In this document: positions 1 through 9,206 of the stretch, one piece after another
Position numbering within the stretch: position 1 is the stretch's first letter
Layout of the letters: each line of letters begins with the position of its first letter
NCBI RefSeq assembly: GCF_001612905.1
Contig: NZ_BDBI01000017.1
Location: 186,001 to 250,000, forward strand
Direction of reading: 5' to 3'
DNA length: 64,000 nucleotides
Source: Nocardia ignorata NBRC 108230
GTDB lineage: Bacteria; Actinomycetota; Actinomycetes; Mycobacteriales; Mycobacteriaceae
Notes under the pieces: model-generated
What the model was told of the DNA's origin: nothing
The model's input: the letters and a program-made list of their open reading frames with translations, nothing else
Databases searched by the model: none
Program-made: the position numbers and the translations under genes

Positions 1-95
1 CGCTCAAGCGCGCCGGTTTCGCCGACGCCACGCACCTGCAGGGTGGCGTGGTCGCGTGGGCCAAACAGGTCGATCCGTCGCTGCCCGTGTACTGA
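1..95 (+). CDS. moeZ: Rhodanese-domain C-terminus, MoeZ-type adenylyltransferase/sulfurtransferase (partial)
   Basis: Only the last 30 codons are present, read from base 3 and ending at TGA 93-95. They encode a rhodanese tail with the signature HLQGGVVAWAKQVDP and a C-terminal LPVY. This ending is typical of actinobacterial MoeZ/MoeB, which adenylates and sulfurates small sulfur-carrier proteins for molybdopterin and cysteine synthesis. The following TIGR02569 gene is its usual neighbour in mycobacteria, which supports the name. The rest of the protein, including the ThiF domain and the rhodanese active-site Cys, lies outside the window. Confidence 0.7.
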   Translation, partial: LKRAGFADATHLQGGVVAWAKQVDPSLPVY

Positions 96-194
96 TCCGT
101 ACCGGTCCGCCGTTGATTGCGGGGAGGTCGCAATGGGGTCGCGTGCCAGCGTGCCTTCGGGCTGTTGACGCGTCCTCAGGGTTACGGTACGGCC

Positions 195-1055
195 GTGACG
201 TCAGTGACTTCAGTCGAACCACCCGAGCATGTGCGGGCCACATTCGGTCTTCGCGAAGTGACGCCGGTCTCCCTCGGTGACTGGGACGGTGGCTGGCGGC
301 TCGGCGATGTGGTGCTGAGCCCGGTGGCCGATCACGCCCGCGCGGCGTGGTCGGCCAAGGTGCGCGAAACCCTCGCGGTCGACGGTGTGCGCGTCGCGCG
401 TCCGGTGCGTGCCACCGACGGCCGCTACGTGGTGTCGGGCTGGCGTGCCGACACCTTCATCGACGGCGCTCCCGAACCCCGCCACGACGAGGTGGTGTCG
501 GTGTCGCTGCGATTACACAAGGCGACAGCACAATTGGAGCGCCCGCGTTTCCTGGTGCAGCCGCCCGTCGCGCCGTGGGTGGATGTGGATGTGTTCGTCG
601 CCGCCGACCGCGCCGCCTGGGAATCGGTGCCGCTGCGGACCCTTCGCGCGGGCGGCGTCCCCCTCACCGCGACCCCCGACGGCCAACGCAGCCTCGAGTT
701 GATCGGCCAACTGGCCACTCTGCGCAAACCGGTGCGCAGCCCCGACCAGCTCGTCCACGGCGACCTGTTCGGCACGGTCCTGTTCTCCGGCACCCACGCC
801 CCCGGTCTCACCGACATCACCCCGTACTGGCGCCCCGCCTCCTGGGCGGCGGGCGTGGTCGTCGTCGACGCCCTGGCCTGGGGCGGCGGTGACGACGGCC
901 TCCTGGAACGCTGGTCGAGCCTGCCCGAATGGCCACAGATGCTGTTGCGCGCTTTGATCTTCCGCCTCGCCGTGCACGCCCTGCACCCCCGCTCCACCCC
1001 GGAAGCCTTTCCGGGTCTTGCCCGCACGGCCGATATGGTCCGCCTGGTCCTGTAG
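195..1055 (+). CDS. TIGR02569 family protein (Rv3205c-like)
   Basis: A 286-residue soluble protein of the actinobacterial TIGR02569 family, function unknown. Near residue 190 the stretch HGDLFGTVLFSG resembles the catalytic loop of aminoglycoside-phosphotransferase-like kinases (HGD...N), but the Asn is not in its usual place, so kinase activity is uncertain. GTG 195 is chosen because a -10-like TACGGT (183-188) ends six bases before it and no ribosome-binding site is seen, which suggests a leaderless transcript. An upstream in-frame start at 117 would overlap that promoter. The gene follows moeZ as in mycobacteria and ends at a strong bidirectional terminator. Confidence 0.85.
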   Translation: MTSVTSVEPPEHVRATFGLREVTPVSLGDWDGGWRLGDVVLSPVADHARAAWSAKVRETLAVDGVRVARPVRATDGRYVVSGWRADTFIDGAPEPRHDEVVSVSLRLHKATAQLERPRFLVQPPVAPWVDVDVFVAADRAAWESVPLRTLRAGGVPLTATPDGQRSLELIGQLATLRKPVRSPDQLVHGDLFGTVLFSGTHAPGLTDITPYWRPASWAAGVVVVDALAWGGGDDGLLERWSSLPEWPQMLLRALIFRLAVHALHPRSTPEAFPGLARTADMVRLVL

Positions 1056-1064
1056 CGGAAATGC

Positions 1065-1105
1065 CGAAAGCCGCGCCCGGTCGGGGATTCCGGGCGCGGC
1101 TTTCG
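1065..1105. terminator. Bidirectional terminator hairpin
   Basis: A perfect 16-bp inverted repeat (1065-1080 with 1090-1105) around a 9-base loop lies between the convergent TIGR02569 and nitrate-transporter genes. A-rich and T-rich ends on the outer stem would let it act on both strands. Confidence 0.85.
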
Positions 1106-1110
1106 TGGTG

Positions 1111-2592
1111 TCAGACGTTGGCGTAGGCCAGGGACGGGACCTTGTCGGTGGCGAAGGAGGTGCGCAGGTAGCACCACCAGGTGACGCCCGCCATGACGAC
1201 GAAGGCGACGGCGTAGGCCCAGAAGGCGGGGGCCATGGAGCCGAAGTTGATGTTGGACAGGCGAAGTGCCTGCTGCAGGATGAATCCGCCGAAGGCTCCG
1301 ACGGCACCGATCACGCCGATCGCGGCGCCGGCCTGTCGACGTGCCGATGCCTGGGCCTCGGTGAGCTGCATGCCGTGTTCGGCGGCGTACTTCTTGGCGG
1401 TGGCGCCGAAGATCGACGGGATCATCCGGTAGGTCGAGCCGTTGCCGACACCGGTGAGCACGAACAGCAGCAGGAACGCGGCGAGGTAGAGCGGGAAGCT
1501 CTTCATCGACAGCGCGGTCATGATCAACGCGACCGCCACAGCCATTCCGGTGAAGACCATCACCGTGATGCGCGCGCCGCCGACCTTGTCGGAGATCCAC
1601 CCGCCGACCGGGCGGCTGAACGACCCGACGAGGGCGCCGAGGAAGGCGAGGTTACCGACCATGCTGATCCAGCCGATCTGGGTCAGGTGCGGGAAGTTGG
1701 CCTTGATCAGGGTCGGGAAGGCGAACGAGAAGCCGATGAACGAACCGAAGGTGCCGATGTAGAGGAACGACATGATCCAGGTGTGCGGGTTGGTCAGCGC
1801 CAGCTTGTAGGACTTGCCGTCGGCCTTGGCCGAGGTGATCGAGTCCATGTAGCGCAGCGCTCCGAACGCGGCGATCAGGATGAACGGCACCCAGACCAGG
1901 ATGGCGAGGGTGAGGCCGAACCGGTAGCCCGCGGCGTCCTTGGCCAGCAGGTGCGTGCCGAGCGTGATCAGCAGCGGCGCGGCCAATTGTGTCTGTGCCA
2001 CACCGAGATTGCCGCCCGCGGCGTTGATGCCGAGCGCGGCGCCCTTCTTACCCTCGGGGAAGAAGAACGAGATGTTGGCCATCGACGACGAGAAGTTGCC
2101 ACCGCCCACACCGGCGAGCGCGGCCAGCAGCAGAAACACCCACATCGGGGTGCCCGGCTGGTTGACGAAGTACGCCAGGCCCAGCGTCGGGAACAGCAGC
2201 ATGCCCGCGCTGAAGGCGGTGAAAGCCCGACCGCCGAACTTGGGGACGGCGAAGGTGTAGGGGATGCGCAGGGTGGCGCCGACCAGGGTGGGCACCGAGG
2301 TCAGCAGCAGGGCGTTGGCGACGGCGGTCGGGTTGCCCTTGCCGAGGCCGTCCAGGAACGTGAAGCCCGCGGCGCCCATGGCGGTGACGATGGAACCGAA
2401 CAAAACCCAGACGCTGAAGCCGAGGTTCTCGGCGAACACCGAGAACCACAGGTTCTTCTTGGCGGTCTTCTCACCGCCCGATTCCCAGAATTTCGGATTG
2501 TCGGGCTCCCACTGGGTCAGCCAGCGGCCCTTCTTCTCATACTCGAACGACGCGGTGTCTGTCGTCTGGCCGGTGGCGGCGATTGCGGTCAT
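1111..2592 (-). CDS. narK: NarK-type nitrate/nitrite MFS transporter
   Basis: A 493-residue, about 12-helix major-facilitator protein of the nitrate/nitrite porter family. The helix-5 nitrate signature is clear (GGGNFSSSMANISFFFPEG followed by GINAAGGNLG), as is a second signature GVGNGSTYRMIP near residue 390. Arginines expected to bind the anion are present in LRIPYT and SRPVGG. An AGAGGA ribosome-binding site precedes ATG 2592. It could exchange nitrite for nitrate with the respiratory NarGHJI enzyme 30 kb away or feed the assimilatory NirBD; sequence alone does not decide. A second family member lies at 5127. The gene is followed by the shared terminator and preceded by a GntR gene on the same strand. 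Confidence 0.9.
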   Translation of the reverse strand: MTAIAATGQTTDTASFEYEKKGRWLTQWEPDNPKFWESGGEKTAKKNLWFSVFAENLGFSVWVLFGSIVTAMGAAGFTFLDGLGKGNPTAVANALLLTSVPTLVGATLRIPYTFAVPKFGGRAFTAFSAGMLLFPTLGLAYFVNQPGTPMWVFLLLAALAGVGGGNFSSSMANISFFFPEGKKGAALGINAAGGNLGVAQTQLAAPLLITLGTHLLAKDAAGYRFGLTLAILVWVPFILIAAFGALRYMDSITSAKADGKSYKLALTNPHTWIMSFLYIGTFGSFIGFSFAFPTLIKANFPHLTQIGWISMVGNLAFLGALVGSFSRPVGGWISDKVGGARITVMVFTGMAVAVALIMTALSMKSFPLYLAAFLLLFVLTGVGNGSTYRMIPSIFGATAKKYAAEHGMQLTEAQASARRQAGAAIGVIGAVGAFGGFILQQALRLSNINFGSMAPAFWAYAVAFVVMAGVTWWCYLRTSFATDKVPSLAYANV

Positions 2593-2727
2593 CGGCTTCC
2601 TCTCGATCGGGCGCGTGATGCGGTGTCGAGAGAAACGGTAGAAGCCGGTTGTTGCGTGACAATGGCCTCAGGTGACATTCGAGCCAACTCGGGCTCACCG
2701 CGCCGTTCCCGTCGGGGTGACAGCTCG

Positions 2728-2742
2728 GTTACCCGGCGAAAC
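2728..2742. promoter_or_regulatory. Possible GlnR-like box upstream of narK
   Basis: GTTAC and GAAAC half-sites are separated by five bases, just after the GntR stop codon and about 140 bases upstream of narK. The GlnR consensus has six bases between them, so this is an imperfect match. The same five-base arrangement occurs in the better site before the nirBD operon. Confidence 0.3.
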
Positions 2743-3414
2743 TCAACGATCCGGGTACTCGGCGATGAGCGAGCCGAGGAAGCAGCGCGCCGCCTGCATC
2801 GCGCGCTCGGCGTCGCCGTCGATGACGGCCTGCACCAGTTCGATGTGCTCGCTGTCGTAGGCGTCGTCGGATTTGGCGGTGCGCGCGTGGATCACCTGCT
2901 CGATCACCGGCAGCAGCGAGTCGTAGAACTCCAGATACACGGCGTTGTGGCTGGCGACGACGATCGCGCGGTGCAATTCCACATCGGCGGCGATGGCCAC
3001 CGGGTCGGGTTTGGTCCAGTCGCGGTCGTTGCGTTCGGCGAGCAGGCGGCGCAGGTTGGCGATATCGGCGTCGTCGCGGCGGCGCGCGGCCAAGCCCGCG
3101 GCGGTGGTGTCGAGCGCCTGGCGCAATTCGAGGATGTCGCGTTCCTCGGCGTCGGCGAAGTACTTGCCGAGTGTGCCGCCCACCTCGGAGGTGGCGATCA
3201 CGTAGGTGCCCGAACCCTGGCGGCGCTCGAGCATGCCCGCGTGGACCAGGGCCTGCACGGCTTCACGCACGGTATTTCGGCCGGTGCCGGTGAGTTCGGT
3301 GAGCTCGGGTTCGGTGGGGATACGGCCGCCGACCGGCCAACGGCCCGACCGGATTTCGGCGCGCAGTTGTTCGGTCACCTGGGCGATGAGGCTGGAGCGC
3401 CGGACGGGTTGCAC
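2743..3414 (-). CDS. GntR/FadR-family regulator (FCD domain)
   Basis: A transcriptional repressor-type protein of 223 residues from GTG 3414, or 242 from GTG 3471. It has an N-terminal winged helix (PTEPELTELTGTGRNTVREA) and an all-helical FCD effector domain with Asp/His metal-ligand candidates (ELHRAIVVASHN). FCD regulators usually bind a small carboxylic acid and autoregulate. The later start is preferred because family proteins begin just before RRSSLIAQ and because it leaves an 86-100-base intergenic space for the divergent transporter gene; no clear ribosome-binding site marks either start. It probably controls the divergent CynX-like transporter, and perhaps narK on its own strand. Confidence 0.82.
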   Translation of the reverse strand: MQPVRRSSLIAQVTEQLRAEIRSGRWPVGGRIPTEPELTELTGTGRNTVREAVQALVHAGMLERRQGSGTYVIATSEVGGTLGKYFADAEERDILELRQALDTTAAGLAARRRDDADIANLRRLLAERNDRDWTKPDPVAIAADVELHRAIVVASHNAVYLEFYDSLLPVIEQVIHARTAKSDDAYDSEHIELVQAVIDGDAERAMQAARCFLGSLIAEYPDR

Positions 3415-3513
3415 GTGAGCCAGCGTAAGGCAAAGCGGCAGGCCGGTACTCGAGCCTGACTTTTCGCTCACATTTGCTGGCGTCGATCATCGGGTCATCC
3501 TATGATTTCGTCT

Positions 3514-4860
3514 GTGACTCCTCCGCCCTCCTCCGAAACCTTGACCCGGCTCACCCCTGTGGATGGGCAGGTCGATGGTCGATGGGATGCGGTCGATGGT
3601 GGGAGTGCGCTCCCGAATCCGCCCGCCGAGGTCTATCAGGCGGAGTCCGAGCAGCTCACCCGTCGGTCGCTGATCGAGGGACGGCTGCTGGTTCTCGCGG
3701 CCATCATCATGTCGGCGCTCACCCTGCGTGCCGCCGTCACCGCGTTCAGCCCGCTGGCCGAGCAGATCGGTGACGACATCGGGTACGGCACCGCCATCGT
3801 CGGCGTGTTCGGCATGCTGCCGACCGCGATGTTCGGCGTCGCCGGGCTGGTCACCCCGTTCGCGGTGCGGCGTTTCGGGCTGGAGCGCACGGTTCTGCTG
3901 GCGATGCTGCTGGCCGGATTCGGTTCGCTCGCCCGCGTGTTCTCCGCCGGCACCGGCGAGCTGCTCGCCTTGTCCGGGGTGGCGCTGCTCGGCATGGGTA
4001 TCGGCAATGTGGTGATTCCGCCGCTGGTCAAGCGGTATTTCGCCGATCGGCTGGCGTCGATCTCCTCGCTCTACATCGTGATGGTGCAGCTGAGCACGGT
4101 CATCCCCGCGTTCGTCGCGGTGCCGCTGGCCGAGGCGCACGGGTGGCGCATCTCGATGGGCGTGTGGGCGCTCGTCGGTTTCGCCGCGGCGGTGCCGTGG
4201 CTGGTCGTCCTGCGTGACCGCCGTGGCCGCGACAAGGCCGACACCACCGCGCTGCCGACCGAAACGCCGACGGCCACAGGCAAAGTGTGGCGTTCCCCGG
4301 TGGCCTGGGGCATGGCGGGCATGTTCGGCATGACCTCGCTCACCACCTACGCCATGTTCACCTGGCTGCCGACCATCCTGGCCGACGCGGGCGCGAGCGC
4401 AGCCTTCGGCGGCAACATGGTCGCGCTGTTCGCGCTGATCGGCCTGATCCCCGCGCTCGGTGCGCCGACCGTCGTCTCGCGCATGCGCAACCCGTTCCCG
4501 GTCGTGGTGGCGTGCATGGTGCTGTTCGTCATCGCTTTCGCGGGTCTGCTGATCGCGCCGATGAGCGCGCCGCTGCTGTGGGTGGTGCTGCTCGGCCTCG
4601 GCCCGAGCACCTTCCCGATGGCGCTCACGCTGATCAACCTGCGTACCCGTACACCGCAGGGCTCGGCGGCGCTGTCCGGATTCACCCAGGGTGTCGGTTA
4701 CGTCGTCGCCTGTGTGGGTCCGCTGCTGTTCGGCATCCTGCACACCGCCACCGGTGGCTGGCTCGCCCCGTTCGGTCTGCTGCTCGTCGCGCTCGGTGTG
4801 TTGCTCACCGGCGCCTGGCAGGCCTGTAAACCGCGCATGCTCGAAGACACCTGGAATTGA
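3514..4860 (+). CDS. CynX/NimT family MFS transporter
   Basis: A 448-residue, 12-helix transporter with a hydrophilic N-terminal tail of about 60 residues. Features such as TLRAAVTAFSPL in helix 1 and GIGNVVIPPLVKRYF in helix 4 match the cyanate/2-nitroimidazole (CynX/NimT) branch of the major facilitators. A -10-like TATGAT (3501-3506) ends seven bases before GTG 3514, suggesting a leaderless start there; ATG 3502 is an in-frame alternative that overlaps the -10 box. The substrate is unknown; small nitrogenous anions would fit the surroundings but this is inference. It is divergent from the GntR gene, its likely regulator. Confidence 0.85.
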   Translation: MTPPPSSETLTRLTPVDGQVDGRWDAVDGGSALPNPPAEVYQAESEQLTRRSLIEGRLLVLAAIIMSALTLRAAVTAFSPLAEQIGDDIGYGTAIVGVFGMLPTAMFGVAGLVTPFAVRRFGLERTVLLAMLLAGFGSLARVFSAGTGELLALSGVALLGMGIGNVVIPPLVKRYFADRLASISSLYIVMVQLSTVIPAFVAVPLAEAHGWRISMGVWALVGFAAAVPWLVVLRDRRGRDKADTTALPTETPTATGKVWRSPVAWGMAGMFGMTSLTTYAMFTWLPTILADAGASAAFGGNMVALFALIGLIPALGAPTVVSRMRNPFPVVVACMVLFVIAFAGLLIAPMSAPLLWVVLLGLGPSTFPMALTLINLRTRTPQGSAALSGFTQGVGYVVACVGPLLFGILHTATGGWLAPFGLLLVALGVLLTGAWQACKPRMLEDTWN

Positions 4861-4961
4861 GCGGAAGAAAACTCACCGTTCGAGTTGCGTAATGGTGCGT
4901 TCGGGTCGATGCTACCTACATCACACCCTCACGGGCGTTTCGAATGATTTCCGGCCGCCTT

Positions 4962-4998
4962 CTTACGTGCGGAAACCGTTGTGTCACATGCCCGAAAC
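4962..4998 (+). promoter_or_regulatory. Candidate GlnR binding site before the nitrate assimilation operon
   Basis: Four half-sites are arranged in series: CTTAC (4962), GAAAC (4972), GTCAC (4983) and GAAAC (4994). The last three have exact six-base spacers, fitting the known GlnR pattern gTnAC-N6-GaAAC. It lies about 130 bases upstream of the transporter start. GlnR is the global nitrogen regulator that activates nitrate and nitrite assimilation genes in actinobacteria. Confidence 0.6.
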
Positions 4999-5126
4999 AA
5001 AAGGGCTGATCTCACCCCTGTAACCGGGTCGGCGTGAGAAACCGTTGATTCAAGCGCAATTTCCCGCAGCATTTCGGCAATACCCATTTCCTACCGTTGG
5101 GCCATCGCACTTTTGGGAGGCCCAAC

Positions 5127-6566
5127 TTGAGCACGCTGAAGCGTAACCACGACATCGAGCACTGGGATGCCGAAGATGTCGCGGCCTGGGAGGCCGGCGG
5201 CAAGGACGTTGCCAAGCGCAACCTGATCTGGTCGGTGATCGCCGAGCACATCGGTTTCTCGGTGTGGTCCATCTGGTCGGTGATGGTGCTGTTCATGCCC
5301 ACCGACAAGTTCGGCATCGATCCGGCGGGCAAGTTCTTCCTCGTCGCCATGCCCACGCTCGTCGGCGCGTTCCTGCGCATTCCCTACACCGTGGCAACGG
5401 CCCGCTTCGGTGGTCGCAACTGGACCATCTTCAGCGCGTTCCTGCTGCTCGTGCCGCTGCTGCTGACGCTGTACTTCGTCAACCAGCCGGGCACTTCCTA
5501 CACCACGTTCCTGATCGTCGCCGCGTTCGCCGGCTTCGGTGGCGGCAACTTCGCCTCCTCGATGACCAACATCAACGCCTTCTACCCGCAGCGGCTCAAG
5601 GGCTGGGCGCTGGGCATGAACGCCGGCGGCGGCAACATCGGCGTGCCGGTGATCCAGCTGCTCGGCCTGCTCGTGCTGGTCACTCTCGGTGGCGACTACG
5701 CCTACGTGATCTGCGCGGTCTACCTGGTCCTGGTCGGTGTCACCGCGGTCGGCGCCGCGCTGTACATGGACAACCTGACCAACCAGAAGGCCGACATGTC
5801 CTACATGCTCAAGGCCCTGCGCGTGCCGCAGTCCTGGGCCATCGCCTTCCTCTACATCGGCACCTTCGGTTCGTTCATCGGCTACAGCTTCGCCTTCGGC
5901 CAGATCCTGCAGATCAGCTTCAAGGCCGGTGGCGACACCGCCACCCAGGCCGCCATCCACGCCGCCTCGATCGCCTTTATCGGTCCGCTGCTCGGTTCGC
6001 TCGCCCGCCCCTACGGCGGCAAGATGGCCGACCGTATCGGTGGCAGCAAGGTCACCATCGCCACCTTCGGCGCCATGATGGCCGCCGCGCTGGTCGTGAT
6101 CTTCGCGTCGACGCTGGCCGACCGCAACAACGGCATCGCCACCGGATCGACCATGACCATCCTGGTCGCCGGCTTCATCGCCCTGTTCATCCTGTCGGGT
6201 TTCGGGAACGGCGCCGTCACCAAGATCATCCCGTCGGTGTTCGAGGCCAAGTCCAAGAGCCTGCCGCTGCCGCGCGCCGAACAGGCCGCGTGGTCGCAGA
6301 ACACCTCCGGCGCCCTGATCGGTTTCGTCGGCGCCATCGGCGCACTCGGCGGCGTCGGCATCAACATGGTGCTCCGCTCCTCCTACGCCAGCACCGCCTC
6401 GGCGACCACCGCGTTCTGGGTGTTCCTCGCCTTCTACGTGGTCTGCGCCGCGGTCACCTGGACGGTGTTCCTGCGCCGCCCCCGGGTCGCCGTCGATTCC
6501 GATGTCGTGGCCGAGGCCGAATCCCTGGTCCTCGAGGCCGAATCCAGCACTTCGTCGGCTCGCTGA
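5127..6566 (+). CDS. narK: NarK-type nitrate/nitrite MFS transporter, first gene of the nirBD operon
   Basis: A 479-residue nitrate/nitrite porter with the helix-5 signature GGGNFASSMTNINAFYPQ and the following NAGGGNIGVP. The second signature reads GNGAVTKIIPSVF, with Lys where the other copy in this window has Arg. The TTG start at 5127 is chosen because GGGAGG (5115-5120) sits six bases upstream; an in-frame ATG at 5097 overlaps that site. The gene is 30 bases upstream of nirB, so it probably imports nitrate or nitrite for assimilation. It is clearly diverged from the 1111-2592 copy, so the two likely have separate roles rather than being a recent duplication. Confidence 0.9.
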   Translation: MSTLKRNHDIEHWDAEDVAAWEAGGKDVAKRNLIWSVIAEHIGFSVWSIWSVMVLFMPTDKFGIDPAGKFFLVAMPTLVGAFLRIPYTVATARFGGRNWTIFSAFLLLVPLLLTLYFVNQPGTSYTTFLIVAAFAGFGGGNFASSMTNINAFYPQRLKGWALGMNAGGGNIGVPVIQLLGLLVLVTLGGDYAYVICAVYLVLVGVTAVGAALYMDNLTNQKADMSYMLKALRVPQSWAIAFLYIGTFGSFIGYSFAFGQILQISFKAGGDTATQAAIHAASIAFIGPLLGSLARPYGGKMADRIGGSKVTIATFGAMMAAALVVIFASTLADRNNGIATGSTMTILVAGFIALFILSGFGNGAVTKIIPSVFEAKSKSLPLPRAEQAAWSQNTSGALIGFVGAIGALGGVGINMVLRSSYASTASATTAFWVFLAFYVVCAAVTWTVFLRRPRVAVDSDVVAEAESLVLEAESSTSSAR

Positions 6567-6596
6567 CAACCGACCACAATCCAGGAGGTCACTCTC

Positions 6597-9143
6597 ATGA
6601 ACAGCACTCGCAAGACAGTGGTCGTGGTCGGCCACGGCATGGTCGGACACCGCTTCGTCGAGGCCCTTCGCTCGCGCGACGACGCCGGACAGTGGCGCGT
6701 GGTCGTGCTCTCCGAGGAGAAGCTGCCCGCCTACGATCGCGTCGGCCTGTCCTACTACGTCGGCAATTGGAACCCCGACGACCTGGCGCTGCCGGGCAAC
6801 ATGTACGACGGCGACGAGTTGGTGGAGCTGCGGCTCGGCCAGCGCGGCGAGTCCATCGACCGCGCGGCCAAGACCGTCACCACCTCCACCGGTGACGTCA
6901 TCGCCTACGACGCGCTGGTGATGGCCACCGGTTCCTACGCCTTCGTGCCGCCGGTGCCCGGCCACGACCTGCCCGAGTGCTTCGTCTACCGCACCATCGA
7001 GGACCTGGACGGCATCCGCGCCGCGGCCGAGAAGGCCGGACCCGGCGCGCACGGTGTGGTGATCGGCGGGGGCCTGCTCGGCCTGGAGGCGGCCAACGCG
7101 CTGCGCCTGATGGGCATGACCCCGCACGTCATCGAGTACAACGACCGCCTGATGCCCGCCCAGGTCGACGCCGGTGGTGGCGCGATCCTGGAGAAGCTGG
7201 TCTCCGACATCGGTCTGAACGTGCACACGGGGGTGGGCACCGCCAAGATCGAGTCGATCGAGGAAGAGACCGGCGGCGTCAAGCTGCACCTGTCCGACGA
7301 GTCCGAGATCCACGCCTCGCTGGTGGTGTTCTCCGCCGGTATCCGCCCGCACGACTCCGTCGCCAAGGACGCCGGGCTCGAAATCGGCCCGCGCGGAGGC
7401 ATTCTCACCGACCTGAGCCTGCAGTCCTCGGACCCCGACATCTACGCGATCGGTGAATGCGCCGCCGTCGAGGGCGTCTGCTACGGCTTGGTCGCGCCCG
7501 GTTACACCACCGCCGAGATCGTCGCCGACCGCCTGCTGGGCGGTGCGGGCGAGTTCCCCGGTGCCGACATGTCGACCAAGCTGAAGCTGATGGGCGTCGA
7601 CGTGGCCTCCTTCGGTGACGCGCACGCCACCACCGAGGGCGCGCTGTCGGTGGTGCTGCACGACGCCGCCAAGGGCACCTACGCCAAGCTCGTCGTCTCC
7701 GACAACGCCGAGATCCTGCTCGGCGGCATCCTGGTCGGCGACGCGTCGGCCTACGCCGCGCTGCGCCCGCTGGTCGGGCGTCCGCTGCCCGCCGACCCGG
7801 CCTCGCTGATCTCCCCGGCCGGCGCCGAACTGGGTGCCGACGCGCTGCCCGACGACGCGCAGATCTGCTCCTGCAACAACGTGAGCAAGGGCGCCATCTG
7901 CGGAGCCATCGCCGAGGGTGCCTGCGATATCCCGGCCGTGAAGGGCTGCACCAACGCGGGTACCTCCTGCGGTGGCTGTGTGCCGATGATCAAGAAGCTG
8001 CTGGAGCAGTCCGGTGTCGCGCTGTCCAAGGCGCTGTGTGAGCACTTCGAGCAGTCGCGTGCCGAACTGTTCGACATCGTGAATGTCACCGGTATCCGGA
8101 CGTTTTCGGAGCTCATCGCCAAGCACGGCAAGGGTTCGGGTTGCGATATCTGCAAGCCGACCGTCGCCTCGATCCTCGCCTCCACCTCGAGCGACCACAT
8201 CCTCGAGGGCGAGCAGGCCGCGCTGCAGGACACCAACGACCACTTCCTGGCGAACCTGCAGAAGAACGGCACCTACTCGGTGGTGCCGCGCATGCCCGGT
8301 GGTGAGGTGACCGCCGAGCAGCTGATCGTGATCGGCGAGGTCGCCAAGGAATTCGACCTGTACGTGAAGGTCACCGGTGGTCAGCGCATCGACCTGTTCG
8401 GCGCCCGCGTCGAGCAGCTGCCGCTGATCTGGAAGCGCCTGGTCGACGCGGGCATGGAATCCGGGCACGCCTACGGCAAGTCGCTGCGTACCGTGAAGAG
8501 CTGCGTCGGTTCCACCTGGTGCCGCTACGGCCAGCAGGACTCGGTCGGCATGGCCGTGCTGCTGGAGAAGCGCTACCGGGGCCTGCGTTCGCCGCACAAG
8601 TTGAAGCTGGCGGTGTCGGGCTGTGCGCGTGAATGCGCCGAAGCCCGTGGCAAGGATGTCGGCGTGATCGCCACCGAGAACGGCTGGAACCTCTATGTCG
8701 GCGGCAACGGTGGTCTCACCCCCAAGCACGCCGTGCTGCTGGCAGGCGACCTCGACGACGAGACGCTGATCCGCTACATCGACCGCTACCTGATGTTCTA
8801 CATCCGTACCGCCGACCGCCTGCAGCGCACCGCGCCCTGGCAGGAGGCCCTCGAAGGCGGCATGGACTACCTCAAGGCCGTCGTGTGCGACGACAGCCTC
8901 GGCATCGCCGCCGACCTCGAGGCCGCCATGGCCAAGCACGTCGACGGCTACAAGGACGAGTGGGCCGCGGTACTCGAGGACGAGAACAAGCTGTCGCGCT
9001 TCGTCTCCTTCGTCAATGCCCCTGACGAGGCCGACCCGACGATCGCCTTCGACGAGAGCGGCGAACGCAAGGTGCCAGTGCTTCTCGGTCTGCCGGGGAT
9101 GCCCGCCGGTGTTGGCTCGGACACAGCAGCAGCCGGGAAATAA
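6597..9143 (+). CDS. nirB: Nitrite reductase (NAD(P)H) large subunit NirB
   Basis: An 848-residue cytoplasmic enzyme reducing nitrite to ammonium with NAD(P)H. The N-terminal FAD/NAD-binding half has VVVGHGMVGHRF and VVIGGGLLGLEAA. Near residue 425 a BFD-type [2Fe-2S] domain follows (CSCNNVSKG, then CTNAGTSCGGC). The C-terminal half is the siroheme/[4Fe-4S] domain with CVGSTWC and SGCAREC as cluster ligands. A good AGGAGG precedes ATG 6597. The gene lies between its transporter and nirD, with siroheme-synthesis genes downstream, so the operon encodes uptake, enzyme and prosthetic group together. Confidence 0.97.
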   Translation: MNSTRKTVVVVGHGMVGHRFVEALRSRDDAGQWRVVVLSEEKLPAYDRVGLSYYVGNWNPDDLALPGNMYDGDELVELRLGQRGESIDRAAKTVTTSTGDVIAYDALVMATGSYAFVPPVPGHDLPECFVYRTIEDLDGIRAAAEKAGPGAHGVVIGGGLLGLEAANALRLMGMTPHVIEYNDRLMPAQVDAGGGAILEKLVSDIGLNVHTGVGTAKIESIEEETGGVKLHLSDESEIHASLVVFSAGIRPHDSVAKDAGLEIGPRGGILTDLSLQSSDPDIYAIGECAAVEGVCYGLVAPGYTTAEIVADRLLGGAGEFPGADMSTKLKLMGVDVASFGDAHATTEGALSVVLHDAAKGTYAKLVVSDNAEILLGGILVGDASAYAALRPLVGRPLPADPASLISPAGAELGADALPDDAQICSCNNVSKGAICGAIAEGACDIPAVKGCTNAGTSCGGCVPMIKKLLEQSGVALSKALCEHFEQSRAELFDIVNVTGIRTFSELIAKHGKGSGCDICKPTVASILASTSSDHILEGEQAALQDTNDHFLANLQKNGTYSVVPRMPGGEVTAEQLIVIGEVAKEFDLYVKVTGGQRIDLFGARVEQLPLIWKRLVDAGMESGHAYGKSLRTVKSCVGSTWCRYGQQDSVGMAVLLEKRYRGLRSPHKLKLAVSGCARECAEARGKDVGVIATENGWNLYVGGNGGLTPKHAVLLAGDLDDETLIRYIDRYLMFYIRTADRLQRTAPWQEALEGGMDYLKAVVCDDSLGIAADLEAAMAKHVDGYKDEWAAVLEDENKLSRFVSFVNAPDEADPTIAFDESGERKVPVLLGLPGMPAGVGSDTAAAGK

Positions 9144-9151
9144 GCGCTTAA

Positions 9152-9167
9152 CCCTGTGGAAACAGGG
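9152..9167 (+). other. Small hairpin between nirB and nirD
   Basis: CCCTGT and ACAGGG form a 6-bp stem with a GGAA tetraloop in the 63-base gap. There is no T-run, so it is more likely an mRNA processing or stability element than a terminator. Confidence 0.35.
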
Positions 9168-9206
9168 CGCCTGTACCAATAGGTAAGGCGTTCGGAGGAG
9201 GAACCG

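Noticed and set aside
1018..3459. A plus-strand frame of over 800 codons opposite narK and the GntR gene
   Set aside because: Gln/Arg/Gly-rich shadow translation without motifs.
5020..5042. A second GTAAC/GAAAC pair before the nirBD operon
   Set aside because: The spacer is 13 bases rather than six, so it does not fit GlnR.
5091..9179. A minus-strand open frame of more than 1,300 codons opposite the transporter and nirB
   Set aside because: It is the GC-rich shadow of the plus-strand genes: low-complexity His/Gly/Val/Arg-rich translation with no domain, while nirB is unmistakable.
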